From Devosia sp. (GTDB lineage: Bacteria > Pseudomonadota > Alphaproteobacteria > Rhizobiales > Devosiaceae): a stretch of 64,000 nucleotides of DNA. The first letter of the stretch is position 1. Every line of letters begins with the position of its first letter. This document shows, piece after piece, positions 1-8,672 of this stretch. The notes below the pieces were generated by a model, which worked only from the letters and a program-made list of their open reading frames with translations, searched no databases and was not told where the DNA came from. The translations under genes and the position numbers were made by a program. The stretch is taken from assembly GCF_017744655.1 (NCBI RefSeq), contig NZ_JAGIAW010000003.1, forward strand, positions 62,001 through 126,000, given 5' to 3'.

Positions 1-417
1 CGCCTGGCCGGCGGCAAGGTGATCGGCGGCTTTGCCGGTTCGACCGCCGACGCCTTTACCCTCTTCGAGCGGCTCGAAGGCAAGTTGGAGCAGTATCCTG
101 ACCAGCTGATGCGCGCTGCCGTCGAATTGGCGAAGGATTGGCGGACCGACCGCTATCTGCGGAAATTGGAAGCCATGATGATCGTGGCCGACAAGACCGA
201 TACGCTGGTGCTTACCGGCACGGGCGACGTTCTTACGCCCGACCATGGCGTCATCGCCATTGGCTCGGGCGGCAATTATGCCCATTCGGCGGCTTTGGCC
301 TTGCATCAGGCGACCGATCTCGATGCCGAGGATATCGCCCGCCGCGCCATGAAGATTGCAGAGGAAATCTGCGTCTATACCAATGGCAACGTAACCCTCG
401 AAACCATCGAGCTCTAA
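1..417 (+). CDS. hslV: ATP-dependent protease subunit HslV (5' truncated by window edge)
   Basis: Peptidase subunit of the two-component HslUV (ClpYQ) protease, a cytoplasmic proteasome-like dodecamer capped by the HslU ATPase. The window holds the last 138 residues, open from base 1; the N-terminal catalytic threonine lies outside. Visible family features are the KVIGGFAGS stretch, [10 protein letters not shown], the GTGDV and [10 protein letters not shown] segments, and a normal C-terminus ending in TLETIEL. The stop is immediately followed by the start of an acetyltransferase gene, with hslU next, so the three look co-transcribed. Identification is firm; only the 5' end is unknown. Confidence 0.96.
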   Translation, partial: RLAGGKVIGGFAGSTADAFTLFERLEGKLEQYPDQLMRAAVELAKDWRTDRYLRKLEAMMIVADKTDTLVLTGTGDVLTPDHGVIAIGSGGNYAHSAALALHQATDLDAEDIARRAMKIAEEICVYTNGNVTLETIEL

Positions 418-951
418 GTGACCTTTTCCATCCGGCAACTCGGCGTGAAAGATGTGGCGGCCTATCGGGCCATTCGGCACGAGGCGCTCGCCAATCATCC
501 GGAGGCCTTCGTGTCTTCGGCGGAGAATTTTGCGCTGCGGACCGATGCCGACATCAGGCAGATGCTGGAAACCCTCACGGTTTTTGGCGCCGAAATGCCG
601 GATGGGTCCATTGGGGGCATCAATGCCTTCATGCGCAACGATGCCGCCAAGGAAAGGCATCGCGGCTGGATGATCCAGGTCTATGTGCAGCCAAAACATC
701 GCGGCAGCGGCATGTCGAAGGCCCTTTGCGAGCACCTGATCGAACATGCTCGGGAAAAAGTTATCCAGATCCATCTCGGGGTCTGGGCCGAGAACGAGCC
801 GGCGATCCGCCTCTACCAAAAGCTGGGCTTTGAGACCTATGGGACTGAGCCCCGCTACCTCTATGTGAACGGTCGATATATCGACGAACACCTGATGGTG
901 CGCTTCCTGGACCGCGAACCGGTCCAACAGCAAGGCACCGATCGAAAGTGA
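418..951 (+). CDS. GNAT-family N-acetyltransferase between hslV and hslU
   Basis: A 177-residue protein with a GCN5-related acetyltransferase fold. The acetyl-CoA binding motif A is visible as [12 protein letters not shown] followed by an alpha helix (about residues 88-110), then the motif B region [15 protein letters not shown]. It starts with GTG directly abutting the hslV stop (TAAGTG), and its TGA overlaps the possible GTG start of hslU, so translation of the three genes is probably coupled. An acetyltransferase in this position is a recurring arrangement in Hyphomicrobiales. The substrate (amino acid, peptide or small molecule) cannot be told from sequence. Confidence 0.88.
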   Translation: MTFSIRQLGVKDVAAYRAIRHEALANHPEAFVSSAENFALRTDADIRQMLETLTVFGAEMPDGSIGGINAFMRNDAAKERHRGWMIQVYVQPKHRGSGMSKALCEHLIEHAREKVIQIHLGVWAENEPAIRLYQKLGFETYGTEPRYLYVNGRYIDEHLMVRFLDREPVQQQGTDRK

Positions 952-956
952 CAAAA

Positions 957-2267
957 ATGAGTGAAACCAATTTTTCGCCGCGCGAAATCGTCTCGGAGCT
1001 GGACCGCAATATTGTCGGCCAGCATGACGCCAAGCGCGCCGTGGCCGTGGCGCTGCGCAATCGCTGGCGCCGGCAGCAGCTTTCCCCCGAGCTGCGCCGC
1101 GAAGTGACGCCCAAGAACATTTTGATGATCGGGCCGACCGGCGTCGGCAAGACCGAGATTTCGCGGCGGCTTGCCCGATTGGCACAGGCGCCGTTCGTGA
1201 AGGTGGAAGCAACGAAATTCACCGAAGTCGGCTATGTCGGCCGGGACGTCGAGCAGATTGTTCGCGACCTGGTCGAGGCCGGGATCACCGTGCTGCGCGA
1301 CAAGCGCCGGCGCGATGTGCAGGCGCAGGCGCATCACAATGCCGAAGAGCGCGTGCTCGATGCATTGGTCGGCACTTCTGCGACGCCGTCGACGCGCGAC
1401 TCGTTCCGCAACAAGCTCAGGAACAACGAACTCGACGACAAAGAGATAGAAATCGAGATGCAGCCGGCACCGAATACGGGCGGGTTTGAAATTCCCGGCA
1501 TGCCCAATGGCGGCATCGGCATGATCAACCTTTCCGACATGTTCAAGTCGGCCATGGGCGGTCGCGGGGTGAAGCGCAAGGTCAAGGTGAAGGATGCCTA
1601 TGAGCCGCTGATCGCCGAAGAGGCCGACAAGCTGCTCGATCAGGAACAGCTCAAGGCCGAGGCCATCGAACTCGTCGAAAACCACGGCATCGTCTTTATC
1701 GACGAAATCGACAAGGTCGCGGCCCGCGAGGGTGGCGTTTCCGGCGGTCCTTCGCGCGAAGGCGTGCAGCGGGACCTGCTGCCGCTGATCGAAGGCACGA
1801 CGGTGTCGACGAAATATGGGCCGGTGAAGACGGACCATATTTTGTTTATTGCTTCGGGCGCGTTCCATGTGTCGAAGCCTTCGGACTTGCTGCCGGAATT
1901 GCAGGGTCGCCTGCCGATCCGGGTGGAGCTGAAGGCTCTTACCCGCGAAGACTTCATTCGCATCCTCAATGACACCGAGGCGAGCCTGGTTCGCCAGTAT
2001 GTGGCGCTGATGGGCACCGAAGGGGTCACGCTGAGCTTCACGACTGATGCCATCGAGGCGATCGCCGATGCGGCGGTGAAGGTCAATGAGAGCGTAGAAA
2101 ATATCGGCGCGCGGCGGTTGCAGACGGTGATGGAGCGGCTCGTGGAAGAGATTTCCTTCGATGCGCCCGACAAGGCCGGGCAGACGGTGGCCATCGATGC
2201 GGCCTTTGTCCGCGAGAAGGTGGGCGTGCTGGCCAAAGATACCGATCTCAGCAAGTTCGTGCTTTAG
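957..2267 (+). CDS. hslU: HslU, ATPase subunit of HslUV protease
   Basis: AAA+ unfoldase (436 aa) that feeds substrates to HslV. The Walker A motif GPTGVGKT is at about residues 59-66, Walker B with the DEID box near residue 250, and the sensor/arginine region [20 protein letters not shown] lies in the C-terminal domain, ending in the usual DLSKFVL tail that inserts into HslV. The I-domain between the Walker motifs is present. ATG at 957 is preferred because the protein then begins [16 protein letters not shown], as in relatives; a GTG at 948 overlapping the upstream stop is an alternative that adds three residues. Confidence 0.97.
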   Translation: MSETNFSPREIVSELDRNIVGQHDAKRAVAVALRNRWRRQQLSPELRREVTPKNILMIGPTGVGKTEISRRLARLAQAPFVKVEATKFTEVGYVGRDVEQIVRDLVEAGITVLRDKRRRDVQAQAHHNAEERVLDALVGTSATPSTRDSFRNKLRNNELDDKEIEIEMQPAPNTGGFEIPGMPNGGIGMINLSDMFKSAMGGRGVKRKVKVKDAYEPLIAEEADKLLDQEQLKAEAIELVENHGIVFIDEIDKVAAREGGVSGGPSREGVQRDLLPLIEGTTVSTKYGPVKTDHILFIASGAFHVSKPSDLLPELQGRLPIRVELKALTREDFIRILNDTEASLVRQYVALMGTEGVTLSFTTDAIEAIADAAVKVNESVENIGARRLQTVMERLVEEISFDAPDKAGQTVAIDAAFVREKVGVLAKDTDLSKFVL

Positions 2268-2294
2268 GGCAAAGTCACCGTTCACAAACACGAC

Positions 2295-2366
2295 GTCATC
2301 CCCGCGAAAGCGGGGATCTCTTTTTGTGGGGGCTGAAACGAAGATTCCCGCTTTCGCAGGAATGAC
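2295..2366. repeat. Palindromic intergenic repeat, family A, copy 1
   Basis: Inverted repeat whose arms read GTCATCCCCGCGAAAGCGGG at the left and TTCCCGCTTTCGCAGGAATGAC at the right (key part 2343-2366), separated by a variable loop. It lies between the convergent genes hslU and the XRE regulator. Three further copies occur at 5524, 10299 and 58213. The rest of the gap (2367-2536) holds a degenerate GAGGGAGAAGG tract and no gene that I can support. Confidence 0.85.
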
Positions 2367-2536
2367 GTTGTGGGTGGGGACACCCTCTAATCCTCCTTCT
2401 CCCTTCGAGGGAGAAGGTGCCTGAAGGGTCACCGAATTCACTTTTGCGAATTCGGTTGGGATGAGGGGTTTGGGATATAACAACTCGCTCCTCGCGGAGG
2501 CCCGGTGGACGGGGCGTGCCGGTGCGCTAAGCCGCT

Positions 2537-2905
2537 CTACCGCTTCTTGCCCGCCCGCTTCACCAATTCATCGCGCAAAAATTTGAGGTCTTCGGGCTCA
2601 AGCCGCTCGATATTGTCGCGCAGGCGATTGGTGAATTCGGTGGCTTCGGGGGCAAGACCGCCGGTGTCGATGGTCACCTTGGGATCGGAAATTTCGGCCA
2701 GCCGTTGCAGCTCTTCGGCTTCGTCCCAGATGACGTTGAAATAGGCGATGATGCGGTGGAGCAAAAAGCTCGTCGGCGTGCCGCGGCGGCCGTGTTCGAG
2801 GGCTGAGAGATAGGCGCTCGACACGTTGAGCGCGGCGGCCATTTCCTTCAATGAAATGCCGCGCGCCTCGCGAAGAGCCCGAAATTTCGCGCCAAGCGGG
2901 GTCAT
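2537..2905 (-). CDS. XRE-family helix-turn-helix transcriptional regulator
   Basis: A 122-residue DNA-binding protein. Residues about 5-60 form a Cro/CI-type helix-turn-helix (FRALREARGISLKEMAAAL, then SAYLSALEHGRRG), followed by a helical tail containing DNIERLEPEDLKFLRDELVKR. Start: ATG at 2905 overlaps the TGA of the Smr gene by four bases (ATGA), the usual mark of translational coupling; longer upstream readings lack family similarity. Regulators of this type sit next to the Smr gene in many Hyphomicrobiales. The target genes are unknown; self-regulation of the Tim44-Smr-XRE operon is possible but not shown. Confidence 0.88.
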   Translation of the reverse strand: MTPLGAKFRALREARGISLKEMAAALNVSSAYLSALEHGRRGTPTSFLLHRIIAYFNVIWDEAEELQRLAEISDPKVTIDTGGLAPEATEFTNRLRDNIERLEPEDLKFLRDELVKRAGKKR

Positions 2906-3483
2906 GGACGCCTCAGGCGCACATACCATGCGCCCTCCCCACCATGGCCGCGGGCCGCAAGGCTCCATCCTGATATCAGGTGCGACAGGCCTGGCTCGGA
3001 GAGCCAGATGGGCAGCATGGTCCTGAGGATGCCGCGCTCGGTCATGGCCGAAATATAGTCGTTTTCGACCTGCTTGCCCTTCCCGGTGATGACCAGCAGG
3101 GTGCGGTCGCCCCTGGCGGCGCGGGCACCGATGAAACGGCGGAGGGTTTCACGCGCTTCCGTCTGTGTCATGCCATGAAGATCGATGGTGCCATCGATGT
3201 CGATGCGGCCGCGACGGACCTTTTTGTGGATCGCCGGATCGACGTTCTTTTCCACCACCTGCACCGGCTGGGTCGGCGCCTGATAGGGCGGCAGGAACGG
3301 TTGTTTGGGCTTGCCCATTTTCGGCGGCGCCTTGATGGCGGGGGCCGGCTCAGGCTCGGGAATAGGAAGGGTGCCATGGCCCAGCTTGAGCAGGCCCTTG
3401 CGGCGCAGGGGTTCGACCGTGGCGGACACGGTCGTCCACAGATGGAAATCGTGCGGCAGGCGCTTGGGGTCGCGCTTGGACAT
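2902..3483 (-). CDS. Smr/MutS2-domain protein
   Basis: A 193-residue protein with a variable proline-rich N-terminus (residues about 35-80, PIPEPEPAPAIK and PKQPFLPPYQAP) and a C-terminal Smr domain. The Smr signature DLHG is at residues 101-104, followed by TQTEARETLRRF and the later VITGKGKQ loop. Smr domains act as nucleases on DNA or RNA in MutS2 and related proteins; in short stand-alone forms the role is not settled. It starts 23 bases after the Tim44-like gene ends and overlaps the XRE regulator by four bases. Confidence 0.9.
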   Translation of the reverse strand: MSKRDPKRLPHDFHLWTTVSATVEPLRRKGLLKLGHGTLPIPEPEPAPAIKAPPKMGKPKQPFLPPYQAPTQPVQVVEKNVDPAIHKKVRRGRIDIDGTIDLHGMTQTEARETLRRFIGARAARGDRTLLVITGKGKQVENDYISAMTERGILRTMLPIWLSEPGLSHLISGWSLAARGHGGEGAWYVRLRRP

Positions 3484-3506
3484 GAAGGGGCCTGCCGCAA
3501 AAATCT

Positions 3507-4232
3507 TTAGTCGAGCTGGCTCGTGGTGATGACCTTCCAATTGGGATCGCGCGACTTGGGATTGCGCGCAAAGGTCCATTCGTCAGCGATCGTCTGCACC
3601 TGGTCGGCATTGCCTTCGACGAGATTGCCATCCTTGTCGCGGATGGCGGAGACGACTTCGGCGTGGAAGTCGACCGTTACCAGCACGTTCTTCTTGTCGT
3701 ATTCGGCCGAGACGATGGCGATCTTGGGCAGGCCCACAAAGGTAAAATCGTTCTTGTGGCCGGCGGCTTCGCGCTCGGTGATGGCGCGGGCAAAGCTGTC
3801 ATAGACGTCTTTGTCTAGCAGGTTCTTGAGAGTCTGACGGTCGCCTTCGGCAAAGCCGGTGACGATCATCTCATAAGCTTGCTTGGCGCCTTCGAGGAAG
3901 GATTTTGGGGTAAAGGTCGGATCGACTTCGGCTACGGCGCGGAGGCCCGCTGCGAGATCGGCATTGCCCGCGGCGGCCTGATCGATTTCGGCTTCCAGCT
4001 TGCGGGTACGGCGTTCGTCGTCGAGATTGGGCCCGTCGGTCGGGCGCGGCCGGATCGGCACGACGGTTTCGTCGGAATTGGCGGCTTTCTTCTCGGTCGG
4101 GGTCGAACGCGAGCGATCGACAGGCGGGCGTTCATTGCCCGTCCGCGTTCCCAGGACCGAGCGGAGGCGGAACAGCACGAAAACCGCAACCACGATGGCG
4201 ATGAGAGTGGGCAGATCGAGAAAATCGTCCAT
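3507..4232 (-). CDS. Tim44/TimA-family membrane-anchored protein
   Basis: A 241-residue protein with an N-terminal transmembrane segment (about residues 7-22, LPTLIAIVVAVFVLF) followed by RLRSVLGTRTG, a charged linker, and a C-terminal Tim44-like domain (about residues 100-241: FLEGAKQAYEMIVTGFAEGD, then a beta-rich part ending DPNWKVITTSQLD). Bacterial Tim44 homologues are inner-membrane proteins related to the mitochondrial import motor component; their function in bacteria is not settled. ATG 4232 gives MDDFLDLPTL, the usual beginning; a GTG at 4244 would add four residues. It is transcribed divergently from fxsA. Confidence 0.9.
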   Translation of the reverse strand: MDDFLDLPTLIAIVVAVFVLFRLRSVLGTRTGNERPPVDRSRSTPTEKKAANSDETVVPIRPRPTDGPNLDDERRTRKLEAEIDQAAAGNADLAAGLRAVAEVDPTFTPKSFLEGAKQAYEMIVTGFAEGDRQTLKNLLDKDVYDSFARAITEREAAGHKNDFTFVGLPKIAIVSAEYDKKNVLVTVDFHAEVVSAIRDKDGNLVEGNADQVQTIADEWTFARNPKSRDPNWKVITTSQLD

Positions 4233-4359
4233 GAATCGGTGCACCTGAGAAGTTGGGCGCTCGCGGAGCGCTTTTCGTTTCCTATATATAGGGAAAGCTT
4301 TAGCTCAAAACCAGTTCACTCAAGGTAGCGCGATTTGCCGCGCCCTTCACAAACAAAGG

Positions 4360-4833
4360 ATGACCCGGTTGCTCCGCTTCATTCCCCTTTTTGTTCTTGC
4401 CTTGCCGCTGATCGAAATCGCGCTGTTCATCGTGGTCGGCCGCGCCATTGGCGTATTGCCGACGCTGGGCCTCGTCATTGCCGCCATCATCATCGGCGGC
4501 TTCGTGCTGCGCCAGCAGGGGCTTGGCGTGCTCAATCGCATGCGCACCAATATGCAGACAGGGACCCTGCCGGGACAGACCCTCTTTGATGGCATGCTGC
4601 TGGCCGTCGCCGCGGTGCTGCTGATCATTCCCGGGTTTCTGGGCGATTTTGTCGCCATTCTCCTCCTGCTCCCGCCAGTCCGCACCTGGCTCTACAAGAC
4701 CCTGACGCGGAACATCACCGTGGTGGAAACCACGACCAGCTATCGCCGCTCTTCCCCATCCGACTCGACGCCGCCGCATCTTAACGGACCGGGAACCATC
4801 GACCTCGATGACGACGATTGGCAGCGTAAATAG
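4360..4833 (+). CDS. fxsA: FxsA-family membrane protein
   Basis: A 157-residue inner-membrane protein with hydrophobic segments at about 6-27, 31-50 and 75-103, and a hydrophilic tail ending in the acidic run DLDDDDWQRK. The core LPLIEIALFIVVGRAIGV and LLIIPGFLGD segments are characteristic of FxsA (UPF0716), known in E. coli for relieving phage T7 exclusion by the F plasmid when overproduced. The cellular role is unknown. It faces the Tim44-like gene across a 127-bp divergent promoter region containing an AT-rich CCTATATATAGG palindrome near 4280, and precedes secB. Confidence 0.9.
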   Translation: MTRLLRFIPLFVLALPLIEIALFIVVGRAIGVLPTLGLVIAAIIIGGFVLRQQGLGVLNRMRTNMQTGTLPGQTLFDGMLLAVAAVLLIIPGFLGDFVAILLLLPPVRTWLYKTLTRNITVVETTTSYRRSSPSDSTPPHLNGPGTIDLDDDDWQRK

Positions 4834-4922
4834 CGTTGCAAAGGGCCTCTTTGCTTGTTCCTTTGAGGCAAAGATGCTAGCCAGCCGCCAAGAATGTTCC
4901 AAACGGAATAAGGGGACCAAAT

Positions 4923-5444
4923 ATGGCCGACGAAAACCAGGGCGCCGCAGCGCCGGAATCCGGCACCGCGCCCAGCATGAACCTGGTGGGCCAGTATGTG
5001 CGCGACCTTTCCTTCGAAAATCCGGGCGCACCCGGCTCGATCATGGCCGGTGGCGGCAACCCTGCCTTCAACGTCTCGATCTCGGTCGGCGTCAAGAAGC
5101 AGACCGATGAGCTTTATGCCGTCGAGCTGAACCTCAAGGCCAAGGCTAATCGCGACGAAACGCTGCTGTTCAACGTGGAACTGGTTTATGGCGGCGTGTT
5201 CCGCCTCAAGAGCATTCCCGAAGCTCAGCTCAGTGGCCTGCTTATGGTGGAATGCCCGCGCCTGATCTTCCCGTTCGCCCGTCAGGTCCTCGCCAACGTT
5301 ACGCAGCAGGGCGGTTTCCCGCCGCTGATGATGGAGCCGGTCGACTTCATGGCGATCTACCGCCAGAACCTTGCGGCCCTCGCCGCCAAGCAGCAGGCCG
5401 AAGGTGGCGCCGCTGCAGCTCCGGCAACCGACCTGCCCAACTAA
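4923..5444 (+). CDS. secB: Protein-export chaperone SecB
   Basis: A 173-residue cytoplasmic tetrameric chaperone that keeps preproteins unfolded and hands them to SecA. Family landmarks are YVRDLSFENPGAP (about residues 23-35), FNVSISVGVKK, the KANRDETLLFNVELVYGGVF strand region, and LIFPFARQVLANVTQQGGFPPL followed by PVDFMAIY. The N-terminus (about 15 residues) and C-terminus are alanine-rich and low complexity, as in alphaproteobacterial SecB. A strong intrinsic terminator follows at 5471. Confidence 0.97.
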   Translation: MADENQGAAAPESGTAPSMNLVGQYVRDLSFENPGAPGSIMAGGGNPAFNVSISVGVKKQTDELYAVELNLKAKANRDETLLFNVELVYGGVFRLKSIPEAQLSGLLMVECPRLIFPFARQVLANVTQQGGFPPLMMEPVDFMAIYRQNLAALAAKQQAEGGAAAAPATDLPN

Positions 5445-5470
5445 TCCTTTTGGGACTCTGGATTTGAAGA

Positions 5471-5500
5471 ACCCCGGCGAAAGCTGGGGTTTTTTGTTTT
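5471..5500 (+). terminator. Intrinsic terminator of secB
   Basis: Eight-base-pair stem ACCCCGGC / GCTGGGGT (one G-T pair) closed by a GAAA loop and followed by TTTTTGTTTT. It sits 27 bases after the secB stop and points rightward. Confidence 0.88.
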
Positions 5501-5523
5501 TGGGATTTTGACCACCGCTCGGT

Positions 5524-5589
5524 GTCATTCCCGCGAAAGCGGGAATCCAGACGTCTCAAAACAGAGATTCCCGCTTTCGCGGGAATGAC
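5524..5589. repeat. Palindromic intergenic repeat, family A, copy 2
   Basis: Two nearly perfect arms GTCATTCCCGCGAAAGCGGG and its complement at 5566-5589, separated by about 18 bases; the symmetry extends to GGTG/CACC outside the arms. The element lies between the secB terminator and the convergent dnaQ gene. Confidence 0.9.
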
Positions 5590-5624
5590 ACCGCGGGAGA
5601 AGAGGGTCTGGGAGGACCAGCGGG

Positions 5625-6335
5625 TTACTCCGCCGCGGCAACTTCGGCGTATTGCGCCCAAATTGCGTTTTCGCCCATTTTCCCCACAAAAGCTTCGTGC
5701 GCGGCGGCTTCCGCTGGCGTTACGCGTGAGAGCAGGGGGGTTGGGCGCGGCAGCGCAGCGATGCGAGTGGCGAGTGCATCCGTGCCATCGCTCTCGACTT
5801 CGGCAATGAGCGCCAGGCTCACCTGCTTGCCGCCGATCAGCTCGAGATAGACTTCGGCCAGGATCTCGCTGTCGAGGAGCGCGCCGTGCAGGGTGCGGCG
5901 GGAATTGTCGATGCCATAATGCTTGCAGAGCGCGTCGAGGCTGACGCGGGCGCCCGGGTGCTTCTTGCGGGCTAGCATGACGGTATCGATGACTTCATTG
6001 CCAAGGATGGGCAGGCCGGCCCAGCCAAGCTCGGCATTCAGAAAACCCATATCGAAGGGGGCGTTGTGAATGATCAGCCGCGCGTCATCGATGAAATTGC
6101 GGAATTCTACCGCCTTGTCCTTGAACAGCGGCTTGTCGGACAAAAACTCCTCGCTCAAGCCGTGCACGCGAAAAGCCTCGTCGGGCATGGATCGCTGCGG
6201 GTTGAGGTAGATATGAAAGGTCTCGCCCGAGGGGATGTGGTTGATCAGCTCGACGCAGCCGATTTCGACGAGGCGATCGCCTTCGGCATGGGAAAGGCCC
6301 GTGGTTTCGGTATCGAGCACGATTTCCCGAATCAT
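5625..6335 (-). CDS. dnaQ: DNA polymerase III epsilon subunit (3'-5' proofreading exonuclease)
   Basis: A 236-residue DEDDh exonuclease, the proofreading subunit of the replicative polymerase. ExoI is DTETTG at residues 8-13, ExoII is the HNAPFDMGFLNAEL segment near 90-105, and ExoIII is HGALLDSEILAEVYL near 155. The C-terminal part that contacts the alpha subunit is present. Its ATG overlaps the coaE stop (ATGA), so it is translated as the last gene of maf-aroE-coaE-dnaQ, transcribed away from the origin. Confidence 0.96.
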   Translation of the reverse strand: MIREIVLDTETTGLSHAEGDRLVEIGCVELINHIPSGETFHIYLNPQRSMPDEAFRVHGLSEEFLSDKPLFKDKAVEFRNFIDDARLIIHNAPFDMGFLNAELGWAGLPILGNEVIDTVMLARKKHPGARVSLDALCKHYGIDNSRRTLHGALLDSEILAEVYLELIGGKQVSLALIAEVESDGTDALATRIAALPRPTPLLSRVTPAEAAAHEAFVGKMGENAIWAQYAEVAAAE

Positions 6336-6928
6336 TTTTTTGGTCCCTTTGCCTTGAGATCAGCGACCAGTGCCGCAACCTCGGCGTCTATTTCCTCGCG
6401 CGGGCGCTCGGTATCGAAGAGATAGGTGGCCCGCTTCTTCTTTTCATCCTGCGGCATCTGCCGGGCAAGCAAGGTATCGCGCTTTTCCACGGTCATGCCC
6501 GGCCGGGCCATGATGCGTGCAGCCTGAATTTTCGGATCGACGAAAGTCACGGCAATGGCGTCAAAGCCATAATTGAAGCCGCTTTCGAAGAGGAGGGGGA
6601 CTTCGACGGCCACGGCGATATTGCCCGCAGCTTCGGCGCGATCCATGAAATCGGCGATTTTTTGCCGGACCAAGGGATGAACCACGGCTTCCAGTTTCTT
6701 GAAACTTTGCGGCTCGGAAGCGAGACGCCGAGCCAATTCCTGACGGTCGATTTTTTGGGCTTTTGTCACGCCAGGAAACAGGGCTTCGACCGGGGCGACG
6801 GCTTCGCCTTCATAGAGCGCGGCGACGGCAGCGTCGGCAGAGAAGGTTGGAATGCCTGATTTTTCGAAGGCGGCGAGGAGGGTCGATTTGCCGGTAGCGA
6901 TCGATCCGGTGACCCCGATCCGCCACAT
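6332..6928 (-). CDS. coaE: Dephospho-CoA kinase
   Basis: Phosphorylates the 3'-hydroxyl of dephospho-CoA, the last step of coenzyme A synthesis. The 198-residue protein begins MWRIGVTGSIATGKST, giving a P-loop at residues 8-16, followed by FSADAAVAALYE and the HPLVRQKI and EVPLLFESG motifs of the family. ATG 6928 is chosen because it places the P-loop at the usual distance; it lies two bases after the aroE stop. The end overlaps dnaQ by four bases. Confidence 0.95.
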   Translation of the reverse strand: MWRIGVTGSIATGKSTLLAAFEKSGIPTFSADAAVAALYEGEAVAPVEALFPGVTKAQKIDRQELARRLASEPQSFKKLEAVVHPLVRQKIADFMDRAEAAGNIAVAVEVPLLFESGFNYGFDAIAVTFVDPKIQAARIMARPGMTVEKRDTLLARQMPQDEKKKRATYLFDTERPREEIDAEVAALVADLKAKGPKK

Positions 6929-6930
6929 GC

Positions 6931-7764
6931 TCAATGATCCAGTGTCGCTTCGATGCTGGCGCGAAGCGCCGGCGTCACTTGCGGACGCACGCCGAACCAA
7001 TCGGCAAAACCGGGAACGGCTTGGTGCAAAAGCATGCCGAGGCCGTCGACCACTTTTAGACCGCGCTTCCTGGCATCGGCCAATAGTGGCGTTTCCAGGG
7101 GCACATAGACGATGTCGGTCACCAATGCGTCGGCCGCCAAGACGCTGAGATCGAAATCGTCAAACCGCGTTCCGTGCATGCCGATCGAAGTCGTATTAAC
7201 AACAAGACCGGCCAGGGGCGCAGCGCTATTGATCTCGTCCAATCCGCAAAGGGTAATGTCTCCGCCCAGCGCGCCGGCAAGCGCATCGGCCGTTGCACGC
7301 GTGCGATTGACAAGGATGACGGGAATATTCCGGCTGCGCAACGCCACCAGAATTGCCCTCGCGGCGCCGCCCGCCCCAATGACCAGAGCGGGTTTCTGCT
7401 GGGCGTTCCAATCGGGTACTGCAGCATCGAGATTGCCGAGAAAGCCGAGATAATCGGTATTGTAGCCGTGCACCTTTCCGTCTCGAACGACGAGCGTATT
7501 CACCGCGCCGATGGTTTTGGCGAGATCATCGACGCTATCGCAGAGCGCAAAGACCGCTTCTTTGTGCGGAATGGTGACATTGCCGCCGGCAAATTCGCCC
7601 GCACGCAGACGATCGAAAAAGGCAGGGAGATCGGCGGGGGCGACATCGATCGCTTCATAGGAGCCGTCGATGCCGTGCTCGACAAGCCAGGTGCCGTGAA
7701 TGAGCGGCGAGCGCGAATGGGCGATGGGGTGGCCGATGACGAAAGCTTTGGTGGTCACGTTCAA
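6931..7764 (-). CDS. aroE: Shikimate dehydrogenase
   Basis: NADPH-dependent reduction of 3-dehydroshikimate in the aromatic amino acid pathway. The 277-residue protein shows the substrate site HSRSPLIHG (about 16-24), the catalytic lysine in NVTIPHKEAVF (about residue 67), the partner aspartate in NTDYLGF, and the nucleotide-binding GAGGAARAI loop near residue 130. The start is unusual: TTG at 7764 overlapping the maf stop by four bases (TTGA); a GTG two codons downstream at 7758 is an alternative. Confidence 0.95.
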   Translation of the reverse strand: MNVTTKAFVIGHPIAHSRSPLIHGTWLVEHGIDGSYEAIDVAPADLPAFFDRLRAGEFAGGNVTIPHKEAVFALCDSVDDLAKTIGAVNTLVVRDGKVHGYNTDYLGFLGNLDAAVPDWNAQQKPALVIGAGGAARAILVALRSRNIPVILVNRTRATADALAGALGGDITLCGLDEINSAAPLAGLVVNTTSIGMHGTRFDDFDLSVLAADALVTDIVYVPLETPLLADARKRGLKVVDGLGMLLHQAVPGFADWFGVRPQVTPALRASIEATLDH

Positions 7765-8381
7765 GCCCTGACGGAAAGAAGCTCCGGAGCGATATCGCGC
7801 AACGCGCCGATCAGCGGCAAGAGCGGCAGGCCCAGAATGGTGAAATAATCGCCCGTAATAGTCTCGAAGAGGCGAATGGACGGACCTTCGAGACGATAGC
7901 CGCCGACGGCGGTCAGCGCAGCATCGCCTTCGAGATCGAGCACCAGGTCGCGTTCTTCCGGCTCGAACGGACGCATGGTCAATTCGGCGGTTTCGATGTC
8001 GGACCAGAGCAATTCGCCATTGCGCACGAGAGCAACTGCGGCATGAAGCCGGTGGGTCTTGCCGGCGAGGTGATCGAGCTGACGCGCAGCGTCTTCGCGG
8101 GAAGAGGGCTTGTGGAGCAATTCGGTGCCAAGAGCCAAAGTTTGATCGGCACCGATCACATAGGCGTCAGGGTACAGTTTTGAGACTGCTTCGGCCTTCG
8201 CCTTGGCCAGCAACCCGGCAAGATCCCGCCCATCGGCACCGGCCTCCAAAGCTTGCACTTCGAGAGCACGTTCATCCACAGACGCAGGAACGACCGAGAA
8301 TGAAAAAGAGGCCTTTTCCATCAAGGTTTTACGCGTCGGACTGGCGGAGGCGAGGATCAGCATGGGAACAAGTTTTTCCAC
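7761..8381 (-). CDS. Maf-family nucleotide pyrophosphatase
   Basis: House-cleaning pyrophosphatase that hydrolyses non-canonical nucleoside triphosphates. The family motifs ILASASPTRKTLM, VIGADQTL and GDYFTILGLPLLPLI are present in a 206-residue protein. A GTG at 8381 has a G-rich stretch (GGGG) eight bases upstream; ATG at 8363 would remove six residues and is equally close to the conserved part. The first gene of the leftward maf-aroE-coaE-dnaQ operon; its start region overlaps a DnaA-box match at 8374-8382, so transcription of this operon starts within the probable origin. Confidence 0.93.
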   Translation of the reverse strand: MEKLVPMLILASASPTRKTLMEKASFSFSVVPASVDERALEVQALEAGADGRDLAGLLAKAKAEAVSKLYPDAYVIGADQTLALGTELLHKPSSREDAARQLDHLAGKTHRLHAAVALVRNGELLWSDIETAELTMRPFEPEERDLVLDLEGDAALTAVGGYRLEGPSIRLFETITGDYFTILGLPLLPLIGALRDIAPELLSVRA

Positions 8382-8601
8382 ACTGTCATCCCCAGCTCAA
8401 GGCCGAATTGGGGGAAAGACTCGTAACTTTCGGGAGGCCCGAAACTTGTTCGACCTATTCGATAAAAAGTTAACAATTCCTTTCCGAGGTTCTCGGAGAG
8501 GGGCTGGGGGAATCTGTGGGGATAAACTGAAATGGCGGGAGGAGCTTTTCACACCCCTCATCCACAGGCGTTACCGAATCGTTGACTCGGGAGTCGCCCT
8601 G

Positions 8602-8616
8602 TTAAGCTCCTCTTAA
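8602..8616. promoter_or_regulatory. CtrA box 1 in the origin region
   Basis: TTAAGCTCCTCTTAA is an exact TTAA-N7-TTAA, the CtrA recognition sequence established in Caulobacter and conserved in Hyphomicrobiales. A third TTAA follows at 8623 with a six-base gap. Confidence 0.78.
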
Positions 8617-8657
8617 ACTCCATTAACGCGGCAGGAAAGCGGGGCCGGCCACAGATG

Positions 8658-8672
8658 TTAACAGAGCGTTAA
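8658..8672. promoter_or_regulatory. CtrA box 2 in the origin region, hemE side
   Basis: TTAACAGAGCGTTAA is a second exact TTAA-N7-TTAA, 56 bases from the first and about 130 bases ahead of the hemE start. It could repress origin firing, regulate the hemE promoter, or both. Confidence 0.78.

Noticed and set aside
861..2483. Minus-strand frame of 540 codons opposite hslU
   Set aside because: It crosses a palindromic repeat and the hslU coding region and contains no domain; shadow frame.
8203..8616. Plus-strand frame running from maf into the origin region
   Set aside because: No start signal or similarity; it passes through the DnaA-box region and antisense maf.
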